A DNA stretch of 38,757 nucleotides from positions 1 through 38,757 of the forward strand of contig LBOA01000013.1 in assembly GCA_000989195.1 (NCBI GenBank). The letters are read 5' to 3'. The notes below the pieces were generated by a model. The model was given only the letters and a program-made list of their open reading frames with translations, did no database searches and was not told where the DNA came from. A program made the translations under genes and the position numbers. This document shows positions 15,818 through 23,684 of this stretch, one piece after another. How positions within the stretch are numbered: the first letter of the stretch is position 1; the number at the start of each line of letters is the position of its first letter. Origin of the DNA: a candidate division TM6 bacterium GW2011_GWF2_30_66. Its GTDB lineage: Bacteria; Babelota; Babeliae; Babelales; Vermiphilaceae.

Positions 15818-16840
15818 TTAATTTATAATATTATTAATATACCAGTCTAGTGTGCTTTTTATGCCGTCTTCAAGTGATATTTGTGCTTTCCAGCCGAGTG
15901 AATTAATTCTTGTTATATCAAGCAGCTTTTTTGGTGTGCCGTCTGGCGCTCGGGTATCAAATATAATTTGGCCGTCATACTGAGCTATTTTTTTTATTAG
16001 AATTGCAAGATCTTGTATTGTAATATCAGAACCTGTTCCAATATTTACTATCTCCGAGTCATTATAATTTTGCATTAAAAAAACAACTGCTTGAGCCAAA
16101 TCATCTACGTGTAGAAATTCTCTAAATGGCTTGCCTGTACCCCAAATAGTAACACTTGGAAGATTTTGTATTTTTGCGTCGTGAAATTTTCTGATAAGTG
16201 CAGGAAGTACATGTGAGTTTTGTAGATCAAAATTGTCATTTGGGCCGTATAAATTTGTTGGCATGCATGAAATAAAATTTGTGTTGTATTGTTTGTTATA
16301 TGATTGACACATTTTTATGCCAGCAATTTTTGCAATTGCATAAGCATCATTTGTTTCTTCAAGTGCGCCGGTCAAAAGATATTCTTCTTTTATTGGCTGA
16401 GAACACATTTTTGGATATATACATGATGAACCAAGAAATAAAAGTTTTTTTACATTATGCTTGTATGCAGCATTTATTATGTTTGCTTGTATCATAATAT
16501 TATCGTATATAAATTGAGCTGGGTAGGTTTTATTTGCTTGTATGCCGCCAACTTTTGCAGCGGCTAAGAACACAAATTCTGGTTTATCTTTTGCGAACAT
16601 ATTATCAACTTGTTGTTGGTCTCGCAGGTCAATTTCTTTTGATGAGTGCGTTACTATATTTGAAAAACCGGAAGCTTGTAAATTTCTTACAATTGCAGAC
16701 CCAACAAGTCCGTTGTGTCCAGCTACATAAATTTTTGAATTTGTGTGCATGTATGAATTTTTGTTGTTTTGGCCAGATAGGTATTGGCCAGATATAAGTA
16801 TAGTTATTATAATTATTTGTGATAATTTTTTTTGTTTCAT
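15818..16840 (-). CDS. fcl: GDP-L-fucose synthase with signal peptide
   Basis: A 340-residue enzyme that epimerises and reduces GDP-4-dehydro-6-deoxymannose to GDP-L-fucose. Seen: NADP loop GHNGLVG at 41-47, FLAAAKVGGIQAN, LFLGSSCIYP, the catalytic pair in YAIAK at Tyr167/Lys171, and PTNLYGPNDNF. The family normally starts near KIYVAGH. Here residues 1-22 form a signal peptide (MKQKK, hydrophobic ILISGQYLSG) followed by an Asn/Ser linker. An internal ATG at residue 31 would give a normal cytoplasmic enzyme, but it has no ribosome-binding site, while the first ATG follows AAGAGAATAAT. It is the partner of gmd, 97 bases downstream. Confidence 0.95.
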   Translation of the reverse strand: MKQKKLSQIIIITILISGQYLSGQNNKNSYMHTNSKIYVAGHNGLVGSAIVRNLQASGFSNIVTHSSKEIDLRDQQQVDNMFAKDKPEFVFLAAAKVGGIQANKTYPAQFIYDNIMIQANIINAAYKHNVKKLLFLGSSCIYPKMCSQPIKEEYLLTGALEETNDAYAIAKIAGIKMCQSYNKQYNTNFISCMPTNLYGPNDNFDLQNSHVLPALIRKFHDAKIQNLPSVTIWGTGKPFREFLHVDDLAQAVVFLMQNYNDSEIVNIGTGSDITIQDLAILIKKIAQYDGQIIFDTRAPDGTPKKLLDITRINSLGWKAQISLEDGIKSTLDWYINNIIN

Positions 16841-16863
16841 ATTATTCTCTTGTTTTATTTTTT

Positions 16864-19101
16864 TTATTTTAAAATCTCACTTCCACCGTTTTGGCATGCG
16901 AGTTTATCAATTATTAAAGTTAAATTTGCAACATCATAAAGTCTTTGTGTGCTTATTGGGTGGGTAAATTTTGTTTCTTTTAAGCTAGAAAAAAAACTTC
17001 CAATAAGTGCAGATCGGCCTTTGTCTGGTATTTGTAGATATTCGTTAAAAGATTTTTTCATGCCAAAACCTGATAAAATCTTATAATCTTCCATGACAAT
17101 AGATTTTGCGTCGAAGAATAATTCCATTCTCTCCCTGCCAATTTCTTGGCTGCCTAGAGATGTATAAGTTAATGAGCATATAGAGCCATCTTGGAAGCTT
17201 ATTTGTGCACAAAAATTATCTGTAGGGAAAAGTTGAGCATTAGATGTATTTATTGATTCGACAGATACTGATATTGGTTTTGAATTTACCAAAAAGTAAA
17301 AAATATCTAGTATGCTGCAAGCTTCGCCAATTATTCTTCCAGCTCCCATATCTTCTTGTGCAGAATTATTTTTCTTTAGAAGTTCTACGTTCATACGATA
17401 ATTTATTATTAATGGAGAGTGTCTGCTTGCTAATTCACTTTTTATTTTTTTTATAAAAGGAGAGAATGATCGGCTATAGTCAACACAAAATGGAGTTTCA
17501 TTATTTTTATCTAAAAAGTTTTTTATTTTTTCAAGCTCTTGAAAATTTGTTGCCATAGGTTTTTCTAAAAATACGGCTTTTCCATCTTCCATAGCGTTTA
17601 TAGCTTGTGTGCAGTGATATTTGTGTTCAGATGAGATAATTATAATGTCAGAAGAATCTTTTTCAAAAAATTCTTGGTAGCTATTAAAACATTGTTGTGC
17701 GCCATATATTTTTGATGTGTTTAATAAGTTAGACAAGCTTTTATCTGCTATGCTGTTTATTTTTACATTTTCTTGTTGTGATATTATTGGAAAAATATGT
17801 TGCTTAGAAAATTCGCCAGCTCCAATCATTCCAACCTTTATTATATCTTTTTTTGCCGGCTTAAAACTTACTTGTGAATTATTCGCGTGCGAATTATTCA
17901 CATTCTTGCTTGTCCCCCAGGATCTTCGGAGTTCAGTTGTTGCCGAATTTTTTATTTCAGGTTTTTTTTCTGGATAATCCAATATTATGCCTAAAGTTGT
18001 TTTATTTTTAAGCATATTATATGCATTTTCTATATTATTTATTTCTACTTTGTCTGTTATTAATTTTTCTAAATTTAGTTTTTTATTTTCTATTAACTTT
18101 ATAAATTCTTGCATGTTGCGATTTTCTGTCCATCTTATAATTTCGTATGGATAGTCTTTATTTGTATCACAGCAGCTACAGTTATCTATGCAATAAGGTT
18201 TTTCTGGATTATAAGAGGCTGATACAATTAATTCTATTTCTTTTTTATAAAATTCGCCTCTCTCAATATTTAAACTTATGTCAGAAACTATAATTATTTT
18301 GCCTTTTTTTCGTGTTATTTTTATAGCTTGTTGAATTAAAAAATCACTTTTTGATGAAGCTGTTATTATTGTGCAATCTACGCCTTGATGGTTTGTAAGA
18401 AATTCTATTTCGTTTGAAATATTTTCTTCTGTCGATAAATATGTTTCTACTGCTCCAAGTTCTTTTGCCAGAGACAATCGCTCTTCGATAATGTCTATTG
18501 CTATAACGCTACAGCTAGATAGGTTTGCTAGTTGCAACGCTAGTTGTCCAACAACGCCCATTCCTATTATACAAACATTTTCACCTATTTGTAGGCTTGC
18601 ATTCCTTATGCCTTGCAGAGCAACAGCTCCAATTTTTGTTAAACTTGCATCTTTTAGAAATTGTTCATTATTTATTTTTGCAACCAAATTTTGTGGTACA
18701 GATAACATATCTGCGTCTTTTTCAAAATTTGCACCTGCACAAGCTACAAGATCGCCTTCTTGAATATTTTTTACATTTTTACCAACAGCTACAACTTTTC
18801 CAGAACATGAATAGCCTAGATTTTCTACTTGATTTCTTAGTGTATTATTTATTGTGTTCGTATTTTGGTAAGTGTTTTGATCGCTGACATGCTTAGAAAC
18901 AGATTTTATAACACGTTTTATTTTGCTTGGAACTTCGTTCAAGAAAATATTTTCTTTAGTTTTTTCTATATAAGAAATTGCAGCTCCGGATAACAAGAAA
19001 GAGTATTTTACGGCTATCAAAACATGGTCGCAATCTAGGTATGGTCGGCATATTTCTTTTACGGCATTATCGCTATTGTTGTCTACAAAAACTTGTCTCA
19101 T
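16864..19101 (-). CDS. two-domain oxidoreductase (ADH-like plus Gfo/Idh/MocA)
   Basis: A 745-residue fusion found in many polysaccharide loci. Residues about 1-380 are a zinc-alcohol-dehydrogenase-like domain (GEGDLVACAG-type QEGDLVACAGANF, then NAD loop IIGMGVVGQLALQLA). Residues about 415-745 are a Gfo/Idh/MocA oxidoreductase (VGMIGAGEFSKQHI and FLEKPMA). It should act on a sugar or sugar-nucleotide; the exact step is unknown. No signal peptide, unlike the genes downstream. Odd: where family members usually have a short acidic loop before DYP, this one has PYCIDNCSCCDTNKDYP, four cysteines in nine residues. The interdomain linker also includes a GC-richer stretch (ELRRSWGTS) that looks like an inserted repeat. 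Confidence 0.85.
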   Translation of the reverse strand: MRQVFVDNNSDNAVKEICRPYLDCDHVLIAVKYSFLLSGAAISYIEKTKENIFLNEVPSKIKRVIKSVSKHVSDQNTYQNTNTINNTLRNQVENLGYSCSGKVVAVGKNVKNIQEGDLVACAGANFEKDADMLSVPQNLVAKINNEQFLKDASLTKIGAVALQGIRNASLQIGENVCIIGMGVVGQLALQLANLSSCSVIAIDIIEERLSLAKELGAVETYLSTEENISNEIEFLTNHQGVDCTIITASSKSDFLIQQAIKITRKKGKIIIVSDISLNIERGEFYKKEIELIVSASYNPEKPYCIDNCSCCDTNKDYPYEIIRWTENRNMQEFIKLIENKKLNLEKLITDKVEINNIENAYNMLKNKTTLGIILDYPEKKPEIKNSATTELRRSWGTSKNVNNSHANNSQVSFKPAKKDIIKVGMIGAGEFSKQHIFPIISQQENVKINSIADKSLSNLLNTSKIYGAQQCFNSYQEFFEKDSSDIIIISSEHKYHCTQAINAMEDGKAVFLEKPMATNFQELEKIKNFLDKNNETPFCVDYSRSFSPFIKKIKSELASRHSPLIINYRMNVELLKKNNSAQEDMGAGRIIGEACSILDIFYFLVNSKPISVSVESINTSNAQLFPTDNFCAQISFQDGSICSLTYTSLGSQEIGRERMELFFDAKSIVMEDYKILSGFGMKKSFNEYLQIPDKGRSALIGSFFSSLKETKFTHPISTQRLYDVANLTLIIDKLACQNGGSEILK

Positions 19102-19140
19102 TTCGGTCGCTTTCTATTTTTAAATTAATTATATTTTTTA

Positions 19141-21999
19141 TTATTCTTTATTGCTTGAATAGAAAATATTTTCGCCTTTATTTAATATATTAGTGTTTAT
19201 ATTTTCTATATTATTTGCGCTAAAAATATTGGTCTGCGAATTATTTAAACGTGGTTTATTTGTTATTCCACAAAAATCCAAAATTATTTTATTTTTTAAT
19301 ACTTTTTGATCAATTGCCTTAAATCTCTTGTGCCCGACAAGATAAATAATTATATCAGATTTTTCTATGCCTTCTTGTGTTGAAATTGCTTGTGTTTCAA
19401 ATAAACTTTTTAGTTTTTGTTGTCTTATGTTTGGTTCTGATACAAATAAATTTATATTTTTATTTTTGCACAATTCTTTTGCAATTTGCAGCGCTGGGGA
19501 TTCTCTAAGATCGTCCACATCAGCTTTGTACGTTAAGCCTAAAACTAGTACATTGCACATTTTGCTGCAAATTTTATCGCACATATTAGTACAGGTTTTA
19601 TCGCAGGTATTGTCGCTATTTGTGCAGTGCGAATTTTTACAAGATTCGGAGCAGGTTTTTTTATTTTCTAAGTCCCAAGAATTAATTTTTTGCGTGATAA
19701 TTTCAATAACTTCTAGTGGCCTATTATCGTTTACTTGTCTTGCAGATTTTATAAGGCTACAGCTATTTGGAAAAGACTCGACTAAAAACCAAGGATCTAT
19801 TGCTATGCAGTGCCCGCCAACTCCACATGTTGGCTGTAAAATATTTACTCTTGGGTGCTTGTTTGCGAGTTCTATAACTTCGTTTGCGTTAAGGTTTGCA
19901 TCTTTTGCCATAGAAGCAACTTGGTGTGCAAATGCTATTTGCACGTCTCTGCTACTATTTTCTACTAATTTCACCATTTCGGCGGTTTTGGAATCTGTTA
20001 AATAAATTTGACCTTTAACAAATGTTTTGTATAAAAGTGACGACTGGTAAGCAGATTCTTGGTTTATTCCGCCGATTACTCTATCATTTTGTTCAAGTTC
20101 TTGGAATATTTTTCCAGGCAAAACTCTCTCTGGGCAGTGTGCAACATAAAAATCTTGTCCCGCGATCAATTTTGTTTTTTCTTCTATGGTGCGGGCGAGA
20201 GAGTCTGTTGCCCCTACTGGCACAGTTGATTCTAGAAGTACAGTATTGCCTTTTTGCAGTACTGTACAGATATAGTTTGCAGCACTATCAACATAGGATA
20301 AGTCTGCTAAATTGTTTTCTTTAAATGGTGTTGGAACAGCAATTATAAAATAATTGGCGGGTTCTATTTTTGTAGTTGCTTTGAATTTACCTGAGCTTAG
20401 AGCCACGTGTAATTTTTCATAAATTTCAGGTTCTTCAATTACAGGGTCTCCTGAATTTATACTATCTACACGTTTTGCATCTATATCAAAACCTGTTACT
20501 TCAAGACCATTTTCTGCTAGTATTATAGACGTTGGGAGTCCTATATAGCCAAGTCCGATCATGCATACTTTATTTAATATATTATTTTCTTTTTGGTTCA
20601 TATCTAAGCTCCCAGTTTTCATTAAAATTTTATTTTCTAGATTATTTGTAACTAACGTGCTGCCTGTGCTGAAAAAATCAATTTCTTGTTTTTTAGACAC
20701 GTGTGTCTGCGACATGTGTGTCTGCGACATGTGTGTCTGCGACACGTGTGTCTGCGATACTTGTATCTTGATATTATTTTTACTAATTTCTTGTTTTATT
20801 ATTTCTGTTATTTTTTCGCTTGCATATCCATCGCCATAAATATTATTTGCGCCTGTGCTTAAAGCAGTGCTTAAAAAAGCGTTTAAATTATTTGTTTCGT
20901 TTATATATTCGTTTATATATTTTTCTATTTTTGTTTCATCTGTGCCAACTATTTTTGCTAGCCCGGCAAGGACACCTTCCATGCGTTCTGTTTTTTCTCT
21001 TAAAACTAAAACAGGTTTTGAAAGGGCGATAGCTTCTTCTTGTATGCCTCCGGAGTCTGTTAATATTAGATCCGAATTTGTGATTACATAAACCATATTG
21101 CTATAACTTATAGGCTCACAGAGATAAATGTTTTCTAGGTTGCTGATATTTGTTTTTTCTATTTCTTGAATAACATTTGGATTTGGATGAAATGGATAAA
21201 TGCAAAATGTGTTCGGGTTTTTTTGTAAAATTTTTTGCATAGTTTTTAGAATTTTGCTTATTCCGTTTGTTCCATTTTTATCTTGGGCAAATGACTCTCT
21301 TCTGTGGGCTGTGAGAAGAATAATTTTTTTATTTTCCAGCTTACATTTTGTAATAATATTTTTAATTTCTGGCGATATAATTTCTTTAAAATTTTCTTTA
21401 AAATTTTGAGTGAATTTTTCTTGTATAATTCTAAGAGCGTCAGTAACAGTGTTGCCAGTAATAAATATATTTGCCTGGTTAACATTCTCAGAGATTAGAT
21501 TTTTTGCGGTAATTTCTGTTGGTGCAAAGTTGTATTTTGCTATTTGTGTTACGATTCGTCTATTTGCTTCTTCTGGAAAAGGTTGTGTTATGTCATCAGT
21601 TCTTAGTCCAGCTTCTACATGTGCAATTGGTATGTTTAGATAAAATGCAGAAAGAGCTGCTGCCATAGTAGATGTTGTATCTCCCTGTACAATTATTAAT
21701 GATGGCTTTATTTTTGTAAAAAGCTCTTTTGTTTTTTGTAAAATAGAATTTGTTAGATAAAAAAGATCTTGGCCCTGACGCATTATTTCTAGATTAAAAT
21801 CTGGTTTAACATCAAAAGCGTCAAAAACTTGATAAAGTAATTCGTCATGTTGCATTGTTGAGCATAAAAGAGTTGGGAGGTTGGCATTTTTTAGAGCTTT
21901 ATAGAGTGGGATCATTTTGATTCCCTCGGGCCTTGTTCCTACTATCAAGACTATAGGGTTTATTTGTTTTTCTGTTGCAAAATTTACTTCAAAATTCAT
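19141..21999 (-). CDS. fused UDP-GlcNAc 2-epimerase and UDP-ManNAc dehydrogenase
   Basis: A 952-residue fusion of two enzymes that are separate in most bacteria (WecB and WecC). Residues about 15-385 are the 2-epimerase: VGTRPEGIKM, QGDTTSTMAAAL, HVEAGLRT and DSGGIQEEA. Residues about 474-905 are the nucleotide-sugar dehydrogenase: MIGLGYIGLPTS, CPERVLPGK and TCGVGGHC with the catalytic Cys at about 730. Together they would turn UDP-GlcNAc into UDP-ManNAc and then UDP-ManNAcA. The linker holds pentapeptide repeats, and a run of eight cysteines sits at about 781-814 before the C-terminal UDP-binding domain (VLGLTYKADVDDLRESPA). No signal peptide; GGAGACA precedes the start. First gene of the series. 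Confidence 0.93.
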   Translation of the reverse strand: MNFEVNFATEKQINPIVLIVGTRPEGIKMIPLYKALKNANLPTLLCSTMQHDELLYQVFDAFDVKPDFNLEIMRQGQDLFYLTNSILQKTKELFTKIKPSLIIVQGDTTSTMAAALSAFYLNIPIAHVEAGLRTDDITQPFPEEANRRIVTQIAKYNFAPTEITAKNLISENVNQANIFITGNTVTDALRIIQEKFTQNFKENFKEIISPEIKNIITKCKLENKKIILLTAHRRESFAQDKNGTNGISKILKTMQKILQKNPNTFCIYPFHPNPNVIQEIEKTNISNLENIYLCEPISYSNMVYVITNSDLILTDSGGIQEEAIALSKPVLVLREKTERMEGVLAGLAKIVGTDETKIEKYINEYINETNNLNAFLSTALSTGANNIYGDGYASEKITEIIKQEISKNNIKIQVSQTHVSQTHMSQTHMSQTHVSKKQEIDFFSTGSTLVTNNLENKILMKTGSLDMNQKENNILNKVCMIGLGYIGLPTSIILAENGLEVTGFDIDAKRVDSINSGDPVIEEPEIYEKLHVALSSGKFKATTKIEPANYFIIAVPTPFKENNLADLSYVDSAANYICTVLQKGNTVLLESTVPVGATDSLARTIEEKTKLIAGQDFYVAHCPERVLPGKIFQELEQNDRVIGGINQESAYQSSLLYKTFVKGQIYLTDSKTAEMVKLVENSSRDVQIAFAHQVASMAKDANLNANEVIELANKHPRVNILQPTCGVGGHCIAIDPWFLVESFPNSCSLIKSARQVNDNRPLEVIEIITQKINSWDLENKKTCSESCKNSHCTNSDNTCDKTCTNMCDKICSKMCNVLVLGLTYKADVDDLRESPALQIAKELCKNKNINLFVSEPNIRQQKLKSLFETQAISTQEGIEKSDIIIYLVGHKRFKAIDQKVLKNKIILDFCGITNKPRLNNSQTNIFSANNIENINTNILNKGENIFYSSNKE
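20696..20767. repeat. 15-bp tandem repeat inside the epimerase-dehydrogenase linker
   Basis: About 4.8 copies of GACACGTGTGTCTGC with C/T variation. Read on the minus strand it encodes repeating SQTHV or SQTHM. It lies in the interdomain linker, so copy-number change would alter linker length in steps of five residues without breaking the frame. Confidence 0.9.
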
Positions 22000-22275
22000 A
22001 TTGTCTCCATATACCCAACTATATTATTAAGAGGGTATGCTTAATTACCGTGTTTGCACATTAAGATATCAGATGTGAGCACTAAGGCAAGATAAAATTT
22101 TAAAATAAAACTCTCTTTTTCAGATTGCAAGTTAAATAATATTTATATAATATTTTGAGTTTTAAATTTTATATTTTGGTTTATCATGTATATATATTTT
22201 GTCTTCCATTTTTGTTGGGAGTATGTTTTGAAGCGTTTAATTTTAAAATTTTTTGGCAATATTAGTAGAATAATA
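22000..22275. other. divergent promoter region
   Basis: No gene seen. It separates the minus-strand nucleotide-sugar series from the plus-strand outer-membrane genes. It must hold promoters in both directions but none is distinct. An in-frame extension of the barrel gene back to 22186 lacks a sensible signal peptide, so this part is treated as non-coding. Confidence 0.5.
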
Positions 22276-23652
22276 ATGAAGAATATTAAGTATAAAAAAT
22301 TTAGTTTGCTCTTTTTTTTAGTGTTTTTACAAGTTTTTTTTATATGTAGTTTAAAATGTATGCAGCATCGAGAGATGCTTCCACCAGCACAAGTTAGGCT
22401 AGCAGCAAAAGATAATGTTGTAGAAAAATATTTTGAGCAAGAAAATAAAAAATTTAAATATTTTTTTACAGGTCAGGTTGCCTCAGCAGCTTCTTATGAT
22501 TCTAATCAATTTGTTGGCTTGGTTCAAGATGCTGTTTTGTTTTATCCATCTGCGCAAAAACTTGATGCAACAGGCTTGGATATTAATGATAAAGATCAGT
22601 CTGACATGTTTGCGCTTAATGCGAGTATAAAGTCTTTATTTTCTGGACCAGATTTGTGGGGTGCAAAAGTTCTTGGTCGGATAGAGTTTGCATTTAGCGG
22701 AATAAAAAATGATATAGCTGGAATAACAAATTTAAGTAGCGCTTATGTTAGTTTTTTGTGGAAAAATACGGAGATGCGCTTTGGACATTTTTTCCATCCA
22801 TTGGCATTAGATAATGTTTATCCTACCCCGGTTTCTGGCAGTGAGGGACTTGGCTATGATCCAAGTAGGAGAAGTCCAATGATAAGGATTGTTCATCGTA
22901 TTGATAAATTTAGATTTATTTTATCAGTTGCAAAAGTATTTGATTCGATTGCGTCAAATAGAGCTGCAATGCCAGATCTTTTTGGGCAATTAAATTTAAA
23001 ACTAAGTGATAAATATATTTTTGGAGCAGGGCTTAATTATCATGCAGAAGTTCCAAGGTTGCAAACTGATAATGGTTATAAAACAACTGAGCAGGTAAAT
23101 GGGCTTAGTGCTTTTATTTTTGCAAGATTAATGCTTTTAAATTTTCTTGTAAAAACTAGATTTACTTATATAGAAAATGGTAATAATTTTGGGATTATGG
23201 GTTCTTATAGTGTTGTAAGTAGAAATGCTGTGACAGATGAAAGAATTTATGCTCCTATGAGAACTGCTGCTATTTGGGCCGATATAGTTTTTGTTGATAG
23301 TAAAAAGATTGAGCCGGCAGTATTTATTGGTTTTGCAAAAAATCTTGGAACATCAAAAAAAATTTTAAAATGTTATTCTAGGCAGGTAGCAGAAAAAGAT
23401 GTTAATCTTTCTTTGATTAATGTAAATTCTCTGGTGCAAGATGCTCAATATATGTTTCAAATTTCTCCTAGGGCTAGAATGCAGGTTAAAGATTTTATTT
23501 TTGGGCTTGAAGCAGGGTATTATAGAGCAGCATTTGCAAAAAATTCTTTGCAAGCTGGTTGGCAAGATGATTATGATTGTAATGCAAAAGTTGTAAATGC
23601 AAAACCTGCAAGTGACATTAGGCTTATATTTAGTGTTATTTATACGTTTTAG
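22276..23652 (+). CDS. outer-membrane beta-barrel protein (porin-like)
   Basis: A 458-residue protein. I start it at the ATG at 22276, which puts a basic tail and hydrophobic segment (KKFSLLFFLVFLQVFFICSL) first; the Shine-Dalgarno is weak and a TTG 48 bases upstream after GGGAG is an alternative. The rest is made of short amphipathic strands, and the protein ends VIYTF; a terminal aromatic residue fits recognition by the BAM complex. It is a paralogue of the next gene, sharing KLDATGLDIND, a GPD-W segment, FGH/FGQ-plus-HP-LD, and SNRAAMPDLFGQ. Probably an outer-membrane channel, perhaps lineage-specific; no substrate can be inferred. Confidence 0.65.
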   Translation: MKNIKYKKFSLLFFLVFLQVFFICSLKCMQHREMLPPAQVRLAAKDNVVEKYFEQENKKFKYFFTGQVASAASYDSNQFVGLVQDAVLFYPSAQKLDATGLDINDKDQSDMFALNASIKSLFSGPDLWGAKVLGRIEFAFSGIKNDIAGITNLSSAYVSFLWKNTEMRFGHFFHPLALDNVYPTPVSGSEGLGYDPSRRSPMIRIVHRIDKFRFILSVAKVFDSIASNRAAMPDLFGQLNLKLSDKYIFGAGLNYHAEVPRLQTDNGYKTTEQVNGLSAFIFARLMLLNFLVKTRFTYIENGNNFGIMGSYSVVSRNAVTDERIYAPMRTAAIWADIVFVDSKKIEPAVFIGFAKNLGTSKKILKCYSRQVAEKDVNLSLINVNSLVQDAQYMFQISPRARMQVKDFIFGLEAGYYRAAFAKNSLQAGWQDDYDCNAKVVNAKPASDIRLIFSVIYTF

Positions 23653-23684
23653 GTATTAGTTTTTATATTAAAAGGGCTTTACTA

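Noticed and set aside
16743-16770. Internal ATG giving a cytosolic GDP-fucose synthase
   Set aside because: No Shine-Dalgarno lies before it, while the upstream ATG has AAGAGAATAAT; the longer signal-bearing form is favoured.
19367-20005. Long plus-strand open frame opposite the epimerase-dehydrogenase fusion
   Set aside because: Antisense to a clear enzyme gene with all its motifs; the frame is open because of the codon bias, and the Cys-rich and Leu/Phe-rich product has no recognisable domain.
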